In this document: positions 42,385-50,623 of the stretch, piece by piece
Layout: each line of letters begins with the position of its first letter
Numbering within the stretch: position 1 is the stretch's first letter
Translations under genes and position numbers: made by a program
Assembly (NCBI RefSeq): GCF_900155615.1
Contig: NZ_FUHT01000003.1
Coordinates: forward strand, 868,001-932,000
Reading direction: 5' to 3'
Length of the DNA stretch: 64,000 nt
Origin: Massiliimalia massiliensis
GTDB lineage: Bacteria > Bacillota > Clostridia > Oscillospirales > Ruminococcaceae
The notes under the pieces: model-generated
What the model was told of the DNA's origin: nothing
Databases searched by the model: none
Seen by the model: only the letters and a program-made list of their open reading frames with translations

Positions 42385-42520
42385 TCATCGTTGGCTTTCG
42401 CCTTCCCGGATTGGATAAAATCCAGTGGCTTGCAGGCTTGTCCCCGCGTGAAAGCCTCCTCAGTTCATACGGTAGCAGGACTGTCCGGGATTCGCACCCG
42501 AGTTCCCTTTTAAGAAAATA
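42385..42520 (-). ncRNA. cobalamin riboswitch upstream of cbiMNQO
   Basis: Minus-strand leader with the class hallmarks in order: AAAGGGAACTCGGGTGCGAA then TCCCGGAC, GTCCTGCTACCGTA, a GGAGG element, the B12 box AGCCACTGG, and GGGAAGGC. The expression platform is the terminator at 42223-42254. Binding of adenosylcobalamin should favour termination. Limits are approximate; further helices continue to about 42260. Confidence 0.88.
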
Positions 42521-42592
42521 GGGATATTCTCCCATATTTCACCGTTATTCAACATAAATAGTTTGGAACTGTTTTCGTTTTTTCGCAATTTT

Positions 42593-42621
42593 AGTGTAGC
42601 ATAGGCGGTTTTTCTTGTCAA
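42593..42621 (-). promoter_or_regulatory. promoter of the cbiMNQO operon
   Basis: Read on the minus strand: TTGACA (42621-42616), 17-bp spacer, TACACT (42598-42593). Its -35 box is only 30 bp from the -35 box of the divergent cob promoter. Confidence 0.7.
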
Positions 42622-42651
42622 TGAGGAAAGGGCCTTTTCCAGAACTATTTC

Positions 42652-42680
42652 TTGACAGCCAAACCCGGATAAGCTACAAT
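42652..42680 (+). promoter_or_regulatory. promoter of the cobalamin biosynthesis operon
   Basis: A perfect TTGACA (42652-42657), 17-bp spacer, TACAAT (42675-42680), followed at once by the riboswitch leader. Confidence 0.75.
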
Positions 42681-42694
42681 AAGGCTTAGAAAAG

Positions 42695-42845
42695 AACTAT
42701 GGGCAAAATACGGGGAAGTCAGGTGGGAATCCTGCGCAAGTCCGTTACTGTATCCTGCTTTATGCAGCAAGCCAGATTGCCGGGCCTGATAGTTTCACAG
42801 CTTTGCGGTCAACCGAAGCCTGTGGAGAAGACAAACGGCTTCTTA
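42695..42845 (+). ncRNA. cobalamin riboswitch upstream of the cob operon
   Basis: Leader with ACGGGGAAGTCAGGTGGGAA then TCCTGCGC, GTCCGTTACTGTA, the box AAGCCAGATTGCC and distal helices through about 42845. It is followed by an intrinsic terminator at 42852-42886. The B12 box differs from that of the divergent riboswitch (AGCCAGA against AGCCACTG). Confidence 0.85.
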
Positions 42846-42851
42846 CAAATG

Positions 42852-42886
42852 ACTCCATTCGGTGATGATCCTGAATGGAGTTTTTT
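42852..42886 (+). terminator. riboswitch-controlled attenuator upstream of cbiD
   Basis: ACTCCATTC / GAATGGAGT (9 bp, 12-base loop) runs into T6. It is placed between the riboswitch and the first gene of the operon. Confidence 0.88.
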
Positions 42887-42945
42887 CAATGGGAGACCGG
42901 CACTTTTGATCCTTGGGAAGGAAAGGGAGCTTTGCTTGGCAAAGC

Positions 42946-44103
42946 ATGGGCCAAATCATGGATTATTTTTTAGATCAAACCCGCCCAAATCTCCGGTACG
43001 GCTATACGACCGGAACCTGCGCCGCACTGGCGGCGAAGGCGGCGGCGCAGATGCTGCTGTCCGGACAGGCAGTTTCTTCTGTCGCGGTAAAAACACCGAA
43101 GGGCGTTGTGATTACTGCACAACCGGAGGACATCGCAAGAGAACCTGACAGAGTTTCCTGCGCCGTCAGAAAAGACAGTGGGGATGATCCGGATATTACT
43201 GATGGCATTCTGGTTTACGCCTCTGTCCTTTATAAGGATGGCGGCGGGATCACGGTCGAAGGCGGAAATGGTGTTGGACGGGTAACAAGAGAGGGCTTAT
43301 CCTGTCCTGTCGGGAGCGCCGCCATCAACCCTCAGCCCAGAAAGCAGATTATCCAGGCTGTAACGGAAGCGGCGGAGGAATTTGGCTGTTTATGCGGGTT
43401 TGAGGTGATTATCTCAGTACCGGGAGGAGAACGTCTTGCGAAAAAGACCTTTAACCCCCGGCTGGGAATTGAGGGGGGGATTTCGATTCTGGGTACCAGC
43501 GGGATTGTGGAGCCAATGAGCGATGCCGCCCTGCTTGAATCGATCCGTCTTGAGATCAGTGTATTACATGCGGCGGGACATCAAACGCTGTTAATGACGC
43601 CTGGAAATTATGGTGAAACCTTTGCGTCTGAAACACTCAGCCTGACCGGTGCGCCCATGTTCCAGTGCAGCAATTTCATTGGGGATACGCTGGATATGCT
43701 GCGGCAGGCAGATATCCGGTCTGTCCTGCTGGTAGGGCATATCGGAAAGCTGGTGAAGCTTGCTGGGGGAATGATGAACACCCACTCGAAATACGGGGAT
43801 TGCCGGCTGGAATTGATGAGCGTTTATGCAGTGCTTTCAGGCGCGGGACGGGAAACGGCAGAAGCGGTGATGGATTGTATTACAACCGAGGCGGCGCTTT
43901 CCGTGCTGGAGCAGGCAGGATGGCTGAAGGAAACGATATCCCGCGTGATGAGGGCGATAGAAGCGCAGCTGACAAGGCGCGCGGGATCGGTTGCGGTTGG
44001 CGTGGTGATGTTTGCTAAGCCCTATGGATTGCTTGGAAAGACTGAAAACGCCGATCTGCTGATCGAAGAATTAAAGAAAGAACAAGGGAAAGGAAATAGA
44101 TAA
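42946..44103 (+). CDS. cbiD: cobalt-precorrin-5B C1-methyltransferase CbiD
   Basis: 385 aa from the ATG at 42946; the ATG at 42958 is also possible. It methylates C1 of the corrin ring in the anaerobic pathway. Signature parts: RYGYTTGTCAALAAKAA near the N-terminus, VGRVTREGLSCPVGSAAINP, GTSGIVEPMS, LLVGHIGKLVKLAGGMMNTHS. The ribosome binding site is not clear; GGGAGC lies about 15 bases before the chosen ATG. First gene of the long cob operon, just after the riboswitch and attenuator. Its stop abuts the cbiL start. Confidence 0.93.
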   Translation: MGQIMDYFLDQTRPNLRYGYTTGTCAALAAKAAAQMLLSGQAVSSVAVKTPKGVVITAQPEDIAREPDRVSCAVRKDSGDDPDITDGILVYASVLYKDGGGITVEGGNGVGRVTREGLSCPVGSAAINPQPRKQIIQAVTEAAEEFGCLCGFEVIISVPGGERLAKKTFNPRLGIEGGISILGTSGIVEPMSDAALLESIRLEISVLHAAGHQTLLMTPGNYGETFASETLSLTGAPMFQCSNFIGDTLDMLRQADIRSVLLVGHIGKLVKLAGGMMNTHSKYGDCRLELMSVYAVLSGAGRETAEAVMDCITTEAALSVLEQAGWLKETISRVMRAIEAQLTRRAGSVAVGVVMFAKPYGLLGKTENADLLIEELKKEQGKGNR

Positions 44104-44796
44104 ATGCAGGGGAAATTATATGGAATCGGGGTTGGGCCGGGCGATCCGGAGCTGGTGACCCTAAAAGCGGCGCGGCTGATGCGAGAATGCGACGTAGTTG
44201 GGATGATCGCGGCAAATGGAGAGAAACAGACCGCGTTTGAAATAGCGAGAAAGGCTGTCCCGGAAATTGAATCCAAGGAACAGCTCTTGATCGACATACC
44301 GATGTCCCGTGACCCAGAAGTGACCGGACGAAACCGAGACCGGGCAGGCGAAAAGATAAAAGCAGTGCTGGCGCAGGGAAAAGACGTCGCGTTTTTGACG
44401 CTGGGTGATCCGACTGTTTATTCAACGTATCTTTATCTGCATGACCGGGTGGTACAATCAGGGTTCCAGGCGGAGATTGTCCCTGGAGTCACCTCTTTCT
44501 GCGCGGCTGCAGCGGCACTGGGAACCAGCCTGGCAGAAGGGGATCAGCCGCTTACCATCATTCCCGGCTCTTATGCATGTACCGAAACGATGCTGAAAGC
44601 TCCAGGAAACAAGATTTTAATGAAAACGGGACGAGCTTTCGAACAGGTAAAGGCCCTGCTTCGGGAGAACGGGCTGGAGAAGAAAACACAGCTAGTAGAG
44701 CGATGCGGGATGGAAGGAGAGCGGGTCTGCCGTTCAGTGGAGGAAGTGACAGAGCCCCCGCATTATTTTTCCATTCTGCTGGTAAAACCTGAATAG
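44104..44796 (+). CDS. cbiL: cobalt-precorrin-2 C20-methyltransferase CbiL
   Basis: 230-aa SAM-dependent uroporphyrin/corrin methylase fold: GIGVGPGDPELVTLKAARL at the N-terminus, FLTLGDPTVYSTYLYL, and VPGVTSFCAAAAALGTSLAE. It methylates C20 of (cobalt-)precorrin-2. AAAGGA lies ahead of the ATG, and the gene begins on the base after the cbiD stop. Next in pathway terms is CbiH, encoded further along. The length is standard. Confidence 0.93.
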   Translation: MQGKLYGIGVGPGDPELVTLKAARLMRECDVVGMIAANGEKQTAFEIARKAVPEIESKEQLLIDIPMSRDPEVTGRNRDRAGEKIKAVLAQGKDVAFLTLGDPTVYSTYLYLHDRVVQSGFQAEIVPGVTSFCAAAAALGTSLAEGDQPLTIIPGSYACTETMLKAPGNKILMKTGRAFEQVKALLRENGLEKKTQLVERCGMEGERVCRSVEEVTEPPHYFSILLVKPE

Positions 44797-44814
44797 AAAG
44801 GGATGGGTGGCAAG

Positions 44815-45576
44815 ATGGTTTATTTTGTGGGTGCGGGCTGCGGAGCGCCGGACTTAATTACGGTACGGGGAGACCGGCTGCTGCGCCGGGCTGATGTGAT
44901 AATTTATGCGGGATCACTGGTAAACCCAGAGCTTTTGACAACAGCTAAAACTAGCTGCGAAATTTATAACAGCGCCGTTATGACGCTCGAAGAGGTCGTT
45001 GAAGTTATGAGGCAGGCGGAACAGGAGGAAAAGCTGACAGTACGGCTGCATACCGGAGACCCTTGTCTTTATGGGGCGATCCGCGAGCAGATGGATCTTT
45101 TGGAGGAATTGGGAATCAGCTATGAAATTGTGCCGGGGGTCAGCTCCTTCTGCGGCGCGGCCGCGGCGGTTAAGGCTGAATACACCCTGCCGGACGTTTC
45201 GCAGACTGTGATCATCAGCCGGATGGCCGGGAGAACTCCAGTCCCGGACCGGGAAGAAATAGCCCGGCTGGCAGAACACCAGGCGACGATGGTACTGTTT
45301 TTGAGCACGGGACTGCTGGAAGATTTGAGCGTGCAGCTGCTCCGGGGAGGATACTCGGAGGATACCCCGGCGGCGCTTGTCTATAAAGCGAGCTGGCCGG
45401 ACGAAAAGGTCTGCCGCTGTACGGTGGGAACCCTGCTTCAGACGGCGAAAGAGAATAAAATCAGCAAAACGGCGCTCGTTTTGGTCGGGCGTTTTCTGGG
45501 AGACGAGTATCAGAGATCAAAGCTTTATGACCCCGGATTCTCCCATGAATTCCGAAAGGCGGAAAACGGAAACTAG
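44815..45576 (+). CDS. cbiF: cobalt-precorrin-4 C11-methyltransferase CbiF
   Basis: 253 aa from the ATG at 44815; an in-frame ATG at 44803 is less well spaced from AAAGGGATGGG. Methylase fold with VYFVGAGCGAPDLITVRG, YAGSLVNPELL, LHTGDPCLYGAIREQMDLL, VPGVSSFCGAAAAVKAEYTL, and SRMAGRTPVP, the last specific to CbiF/CobM. It transfers a methyl group to C11 before ring deacylation by CbiG, encoded next. Confidence 0.94.
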   Translation: MVYFVGAGCGAPDLITVRGDRLLRRADVIIYAGSLVNPELLTTAKTSCEIYNSAVMTLEEVVEVMRQAEQEEKLTVRLHTGDPCLYGAIREQMDLLEELGISYEIVPGVSSFCGAAAAVKAEYTLPDVSQTVIISRMAGRTPVPDREEIARLAEHQATMVLFLSTGLLEDLSVQLLRGGYSEDTPAALVYKASWPDEKVCRCTVGTLLQTAKENKISKTALVLVGRFLGDEYQRSKLYDPGFSHEFRKAENGN

Positions 45577-45618
45577 GCGGAAAGGATGCTGTGCGGCAGC
45601 AGGGCAACAGGTAGAATC

Positions 45619-46632
45619 ATGAAACTGGCTGGGATTGCTTTTACGGGAAAAGGAAAAGCGCTCCTGGAGCGGATTTCCAGTCTGCTGCAGGAGGATACGC
45701 TGGATTGTTATCAGATAGGCGGCACAGAGGAAAGGCTTGCCGTGCCGGATATAGACCGGTTTGCACAGAAAGGGTTTGCAGAATATGACGGGCTTCTTTT
45801 TGTCGGTGCGTGCGGAATTGCAGTGCGCGCGGTTGCGCCTTACGTGGAGTCAAAGTTAACCGATCCGGCGGTGGTTGTGCTGGACGAGCGAGGGGAATAT
45901 GCGGTGCCGGTACTGTCCGGCCATCTCGGCGGCGCTAACCGTCTGGCAAAAACGCTTGCGGATTTGATTGCGGCCCAGGCTGTGATCACGACGGCCACTG
46001 ATATTAACGGAATGTTCGCTGTCGACGTCTGGGCAAAGGAACAGGGGCTTTCCATTATTACGCCGAAGGCGATCCGGGCGGTTTCATCTGCGGTGCTCTC
46101 TGGGAGAGAGATTGGATTTGATTCGGATTTCCCCTATACCGGCAATCTGCCCGCACAGCTTACAGAGAAAAAAGCAGGGGCGCTGGGTCTCTGCGTGTCA
46201 GCTAAAATCAGACATCCCTTTGCGGTTACCCTGTTGTGCGTACCCCGAACCGTCACGATTGGAATCGGCTGCCGGAAAGGGATCGCGGAGGAACTGCTGG
46301 AGCAGGCCATATGTCAAAGGCTGGAGCAGGAGAATATTCCGCTAGCGGCGGTAGAGCAGGTATGCTCGATTGATCGGAAAAAGGAGGAACCGGCAATCTT
46401 GGCCTTTTGCCGGAAATACCGTCTCCCCTTTTGCTGCTATACGGCGGACGAGCTCAGCAGCGCGCCGGGAGAATTCCGGCCATCCGCGTTTGTGCAGAAA
46501 ACGGTTGGAGTGGATAACGTCTGTGAACGGGCGGCGATACTGGGAAGCGGCGGTCGGCTGATTCTATCTAAAACGGTGGAAAACGGCGTGACAATCGCCG
46601 CGGCAACAAGAAATTTTCAGCTAACTTTTTAA
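45619..46632 (+). CDS. cbiG: cobalt-precorrin-5A hydrolase CbiG
   Basis: 337 aa from the ATG at 45619 (AGGTAGAATC upstream). It opens the lactone of cobalt-precorrin-5A and releases acetaldehyde. N-terminal CbiG domain AFTGKGKALLERI, central VGACGIAVRAVAPYVESKLTDPAVVV then VLSGHLGGANRLAKTLADLI, and the C-terminal CobE-like domain (GIGCRKGIAEELLEQAI, VCSIDRKKEEPAI). It lies between cbiF and cbiH, in the usual order. Confidence 0.93.
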   Translation: MKLAGIAFTGKGKALLERISSLLQEDTLDCYQIGGTEERLAVPDIDRFAQKGFAEYDGLLFVGACGIAVRAVAPYVESKLTDPAVVVLDERGEYAVPVLSGHLGGANRLAKTLADLIAAQAVITTATDINGMFAVDVWAKEQGLSIITPKAIRAVSSAVLSGREIGFDSDFPYTGNLPAQLTEKKAGALGLCVSAKIRHPFAVTLLCVPRTVTIGIGCRKGIAEELLEQAICQRLEQENIPLAAVEQVCSIDRKKEEPAILAFCRKYRLPFCCYTADELSSAPGEFRPSAFVQKTVGVDNVCERAAILGSGGRLILSKTVENGVTIAAATRNFQLTF

Positions 46633-46648
46633 GAGATAGGATGTTTGG

Positions 46649-47389
46649 ATGGGAGAATTATTGATTGTAGGGCTCGGCCCGGGCGGACGTGCCGGCATGA
46701 CCGAAGAAGCTTACGAGGCGTTGGATCGCAGTGAGGTGATTGTAGGATATCCGGTATATCTCGATCAGATCCGCGCTGATTTTCCGGGAAAACGGTATTT
46801 GGACACCCCGATGCGCCAGGAGGAAAAAAGGTGCAGAATGGCGATAGAAGAAGCACTTTCCGGATATACGGTTTCACTGGTTTGCAGTGGGGACGCTGGG
46901 GTTTATGGTATGGCAGGGCTTGCGCTGGAGCTTTCGGAGGAATACCCGCCGCTTGAGGTGCGGGTGATCAGCGGGGTGACGGCGGCCTGTTCCGGCGCCG
47001 CTGTGCTGGGCGCGCCTTTGATGCATGATTTCGCGGTGATCAGCCTGAGCGATCTGCTTACACCGTGGGAGTTGATTGAAAAACGGCTTTTGTGTGCTGC
47101 GGAGGCGGACTTTTCCATCTGTTTATATAATCCGTCAAGCAAAAAACGGAAGGACTATTTGAAGCGCGCCTGTGAAATCATCCTTTCCCGGCGTTCGGGA
47201 AATACGGTGTGCGGAATTGTCCGGCAAATCGGAAGGGATGGGGAATCAAAACGAATTCTGCTCCTTTCCGAATTACAGGATACAGAAGTGGATATGTTTA
47301 CGACAGTATTTATCGGAAATTCAAAAACCAAGCAGATCGGTGAATTTATGGTAACGCCCAGAGGCTACCGGATCGGAAAGGAAAGTTAG
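46649..47389 (+). CDS. cbiH: cobalt-precorrin-3 (precorrin-3B) C17-methyltransferase CbiH
   Basis: 246-aa methylase that adds the C17 methyl and drives ring contraction. Motifs: IVGLGPGGRAGMTEEAYEAL, VGYPVYLDQI, VCSGDAGVYGMAGLALEL, VISGVTAACSGAAVLGAPLMHDFAVISLSDLLTPW, and YNPSSKKRKDYL, all typical of CbiH/CobJ. It starts 16 bp after cbiG and ends one base before the cbiJ fusion gene. Confidence 0.94.
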   Translation: MGELLIVGLGPGGRAGMTEEAYEALDRSEVIVGYPVYLDQIRADFPGKRYLDTPMRQEEKRCRMAIEEALSGYTVSLVCSGDAGVYGMAGLALELSEEYPPLEVRVISGVTAACSGAAVLGAPLMHDFAVISLSDLLTPWELIEKRLLCAAEADFSICLYNPSSKKRKDYLKRACEIILSRRSGNTVCGIVRQIGRDGESKRILLLSELQDTEVDMFTTVFIGNSKTKQIGEFMVTPRGYRIGKES

Positions 47390-47390
47390 G

Positions 47391-48611
47391 ATGGCGAAGC
47401 TGCTTGTATTTGCCGGGACGACAGAGGGACGCGAGCTCGCGCAGGCCCTGTGCCGCCATGGCTTTGAGGTGGTGGCCAGTACTGCGACAGAATATGGCGC
47501 GCAGCTTTTCCCGGAATCGGACGGGCTGACCGTATGGCCTCATCGGATGACAGAACAGCAGATGACGGATCGCCTGCTGGATGAACCGTTTGAAGCTGTA
47601 ATTGATGCGACCCATCCTTATGCGCAGGAGGCAACCCGGAATATCAGGAATGCCTGTCTGAAAGCCGGCGTGCCTTATTACCGTTTGGTACGGGAGGAGG
47701 AAGCGGCGGAGGATGCCGTTTATCTTTCCTCGTCCCGGGAAGCGGCAGAATATCTGGCGGGAACCAGCGGCGCGGTTTTTCTTACAACCGGGACGAAGGA
47801 ACTGAAGCTTTTTTCTGTGCTGCCTGATTTTGCAGAACGGTTTTATGCGAGGGTACTGCCCTTTGAAGAATCAATCCGTGCCTGTACGGAATGCGGATTA
47901 ACCGGGAAACACATTTTTGCAATGCAGGGACCTTTTTCCAGGGAGATGAACCGGGCGATGCTGTCTCAGACAGAAGCCGCTTATCTGGTTACAAAATCTT
48001 CCGGGAAGGCCGGCGGCTTTTCGGAAAAGCTGCAGGCCGCGAAGGAACTCGGCGTGACTGTGCTGGTGATTGGGCGGCCGGAGCAGGAGGAAGGCTATTC
48101 CCTTCCTGAACTGCTGGCGCGGTTTGGAATCGAGGAACCGTGCAGAGAGGAGAAACAGGATTACTTTCCGTTTTACCTCCCTGTCAGGAATCAGCGGGTG
48201 CTGATCGTCGGGGCCGGCAGGATTGCATGCCGGAGAATCAAAACGCTCAGCCGGTTTTCCTGCCGGCTGATTGTCCGTGCCTTGGCTGTCCCGGAGGAAA
48301 TCAGGGAGCTTGCGGAGGAATGGCAGGAGTCGGCGTTTGAGGTATCGGAATGTAATGGGATGGATTATGTGCTAGCGGCTACAGACGATCCGCAGCTCAA
48401 CCATGAGATCGTATCCTACTGCCGAAAGCGGAAGATTCCGGTAAACCGCGCGGACAGCAAAGAAGAATGCGATTTTTATTTTCCCGCTGTAATTGTAGAA
48501 GAACCATTGGTCGTCTCGGTCTGTGCGGGAGGAAAAGGCCATCATCAGGTAAAACGGGCAGCGGATTATTTCCGCAGGACTGCCCGGCTTTGGAAGGAAA
48601 GGGAAAGGTGA
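47391..48611 (+). CDS. cbiJ: fusion of precorrin-6A reductase CbiJ and a CysG_N/Met8-type dehydrogenase
   Basis: 406 aa, two enzymes in one chain. Residues 1 to about 255 are CbiJ: LLVFAGTTEGRELAQAL, VIDATHPYAQEATRNI, LTTGTKELKLF, MQGPFSREMN, TKSSGKAGGFSEKLQAA. Residues about 268-400 are a precorrin-2 dehydrogenase domain: VLIVGAGRIACRRIKTL, LAATDDPQLNHEI, VNRADSKEECDFYFPA. The dehydrogenase makes sirohydrochlorin, the CbiK substrate; CbiJ acts late on the corrin ring. The usual STGGKSP of chelatase-competent CysG reads CAGGKGHH, so chelation is unlikely. The next start overlaps the stop (GTGA). Confidence 0.88.
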   Translation: MAKLLVFAGTTEGRELAQALCRHGFEVVASTATEYGAQLFPESDGLTVWPHRMTEQQMTDRLLDEPFEAVIDATHPYAQEATRNIRNACLKAGVPYYRLVREEEAAEDAVYLSSSREAAEYLAGTSGAVFLTTGTKELKLFSVLPDFAERFYARVLPFEESIRACTECGLTGKHIFAMQGPFSREMNRAMLSQTEAAYLVTKSSGKAGGFSEKLQAAKELGVTVLVIGRPEQEEGYSLPELLARFGIEEPCREEKQDYFPFYLPVRNQRVLIVGAGRIACRRIKTLSRFSCRLIVRALAVPEEIRELAEEWQESAFEVSECNGMDYVLAATDDPQLNHEIVSYCRKRKIPVNRADSKEECDFYFPAVIVEEPLVVSVCAGGKGHHQVKRAADYFRRTARLWKERER

Positions 48612-49480
48612 ATGCCTTGAAGCCAATCAAACAGCCCAGTCAAATCCGGACGGAATCCCCGGAGCTTCAAGTGCTGCTGCTCTTGGAACCGGATCGTTTT
48701 CCGAGGCTCGGCAAAGAACTGTCTGCTCGTCAGATTCCGTCAATACGACTTTCTCTGACCGAGACGAAACCGATCAAGCATAATACCTTGTTATGGCAGG
48801 CGGTCTGCCAGATCAAACAGTATGACTGGGCGCTCTTTTTTGGGAGTGAGGAGACAGAAACCTTTTTTTCTATGCTCGCCTGCCGGAAAATTGATGTCCG
48901 GGGACTGGGACACCTGAAACTGGCTGCGGCCAGCCGGGGCGCGGAACAGTCGCTTGTTAAGCGCGGCCTGTTCCCGGCCTGTGCTGTTGGAAAGGAAGAT
49001 AAGCGATTTTCAGAACGGCTGCTGCAGGCAGTGTGTCCAAAGGAGCGCCTGCTGATCCCATACGGAAGGCTGGCCGATGAACGGTGCCTTCAGAAGCTCT
49101 CGGCTGCCGGAGTCGCTTATGACTGTGTGCCCTTGTTTCAGACAGTTTGGAGCGGCGAACGTCTGCCGGAAATTTGGAAAAGGGTGGTTATCGTGACGGA
49201 TAATCCGGTGAACCTTGACCGGCTGGCACAGGAAATCAGCGCGCAGCAGAGGGAACACGCTGTGATTCTCTGCCTCTCGGAGGCTGTGCAGAAAAAGGCA
49301 AAACAAATGGGGCTTTGTGCAGTATTGCCGGGGAAATATACCTGTCCGGCAATAATAGCGGCAATCATGTCTATAGGAGGAGCGGCGGATGAGAAAGAGA
49401 ACCATTTATCTGGTAGGAGCGGGGATGGGAAATCTGTCCGGTCTGACCGGAGCGGCGAACAGCGCAATAGCAGAAAGTGA
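48608..49480 (+). CDS. hemD: uroporphyrinogen-III synthase-like protein (HemD)
   Basis: 290 aa from the GTG at 48608, which overlaps the cbiJ stop. The pattern fits a divergent uroporphyrinogen-III synthase: two alpha/beta halves, ALFFGSEETETFFSML, LLIPYGRLADERCLQKLSAAG, YDCVPLFQTVW and VVIVTDNPVNLDRLAQEI. This enzyme closes and inverts ring D to supply the tetrapyrrole precursor. The last 30 or so residues lie in a 92-bp overlap with cbiET and are of low complexity; the functional domain seems to end near IIAAIMSIGG. The assignment rests on context and weak similarity. Confidence 0.65.
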   Translation: MNALKPIKQPSQIRTESPELQVLLLLEPDRFPRLGKELSARQIPSIRLSLTETKPIKHNTLLWQAVCQIKQYDWALFFGSEETETFFSMLACRKIDVRGLGHLKLAAASRGAEQSLVKRGLFPACAVGKEDKRFSERLLQAVCPKERLLIPYGRLADERCLQKLSAAGVAYDCVPLFQTVWSGERLPEIWKRVVIVTDNPVNLDRLAQEISAQQREHAVILCLSEAVQKKAKQMGLCAVLPGKYTCPAIIAAIMSIGGAADEKENHLSGRSGDGKSVRSDRSGEQRNSRK

Positions 49481-50600
49481 CATTCTGTTTGGCGCCAAAC
49501 GGCTTCTTGATTCAATCGCGCCGGCGGGAAAACAAGCTGTTGCGGTGTATCAGCCTCAGGAGATCAAAGCGGCTCTGTCCGGCCTGCCTGAGACGAAGGT
49601 AGCTGCTGTCCTGCTGTCTGGGGATATTGGGTTTTACAGTGGTGCAAAGCGGATTGTAGAAGCTTTCCCGGAAGACAATATCATTGGAATCCCCGGCCTG
49701 AGCTCATTGCAGTATTTTTGCGCCAAAGAGAAAAAGGCGTGGGAAACGGTTCGTCTGATCAGCCTTCATGGCAGACGGGAAAACCTGATTTCAGCTCTTC
49801 GCCGGTATCCTGAGATTTTTCTGCTGACCGGCGGCGAGCAAACTGTTTCGAGTGTGTGCAGGCGTTTGGCGCAATATGGATGCGGTGATGCTTTCGTACG
49901 GATCGGTGAAAACCTTTCTTCTGCGGAGGAGCGAATTTTTCGCGGACGGGCAGAGGAATTTTGCAGCCTTGAGACGGCTTCGCTTTCGGTCATGCTGATC
50001 GAACAGAAGGACTTTCACCCCTCCGTAGTAACGCCGGGCCTGCCCGACCGCCTGTTTGAACGCGGGAATGTGCCGATGACCAAAAGCGAGGTACGGAGCG
50101 TTACCCTGTCGAGGCTTCGGTTGCGCCCAGGGGATATTGTTTATGACATCGGCGCGGGAACCGGCTCTGTATCGGTAGAGGCGGCGCTCCAGGCGGAGAA
50201 CGGCGCAGTTTATGCGGTGGAATGCCGGGATACGGCACTGGAGCTGATTGAGAAAAACAAGCTGAAATTTGGCTGTGAAAATATAACGGTGGTTGCCGGG
50301 AAAGCGCCGGAGGCGCTGGAAGGATTGCCGGCGCCTGATCGTGTATTTCTTGGAGGAACCTCCGGACAGACGGAAGAAATATTAACGCGGCTGGTCGACC
50401 GCTCTGGTTCGTTCCGTGTGGTGGCTAACGCTGTGACAGTAGAAACTCTTTCCCATACTCTTTCTGTTCTGGAAAAACTGGGCTTTCAGGAAATTGAGGC
50501 TGTGCAAATTGCGGTAACGCCTTTGGAAAAAAGAGGGCGTTACCATATGATGAGTGCGCAAAACCCGGTATTTGTAATCAGTGCGGATTGGGAACGGTGA
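49389..50600 (+). CDS. cbiET: precorrin-6Y C5,15-methyltransferase (decarboxylating), CbiE-CbiT fusion
   Basis: 403 aa. N-terminal CbiE methylase (residues 1 to about 205): IYLVGAGMGNLSGLTGAA, LFGAKRLLDSI, LLSGDIGFYSG, IPGLSSLQYFCA, SLHGRRENLI. C-terminal CbiT (about 212-400): PMTKSEVRSVTLSRLRLRPG, the AdoMet loop VYDIGAGTGSVSVEAAL, and VFLGGTSGQTEEIL. It methylates C5 and C15 and removes the acetate side chain. It overlaps the end of the hemD-like frame; AGGAGGAGCGGCGG precedes the ATG. Confidence 0.94.
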   Translation: MRKRTIYLVGAGMGNLSGLTGAANSAIAESDILFGAKRLLDSIAPAGKQAVAVYQPQEIKAALSGLPETKVAAVLLSGDIGFYSGAKRIVEAFPEDNIIGIPGLSSLQYFCAKEKKAWETVRLISLHGRRENLISALRRYPEIFLLTGGEQTVSSVCRRLAQYGCGDAFVRIGENLSSAEERIFRGRAEEFCSLETASLSVMLIEQKDFHPSVVTPGLPDRLFERGNVPMTKSEVRSVTLSRLRLRPGDIVYDIGAGTGSVSVEAALQAENGAVYAVECRDTALELIEKNKLKFGCENITVVAGKAPEALEGLPAPDRVFLGGTSGQTEEILTRLVDRSGSFRVVANAVTVETLSHTLSVLEKLGFQEIEAVQIAVTPLEKRGRYHMMSAQNPVFVISADWER

Positions 50601-50623
50601 TTAAAGAAAGGATGTGTTTGGGC

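Noticed and set aside
42699-43148. 149-codon frame starting in the cobalamin riboswitch
   Set aside because: It covers the aptamer and the attenuator and then runs out of frame into cbiD.
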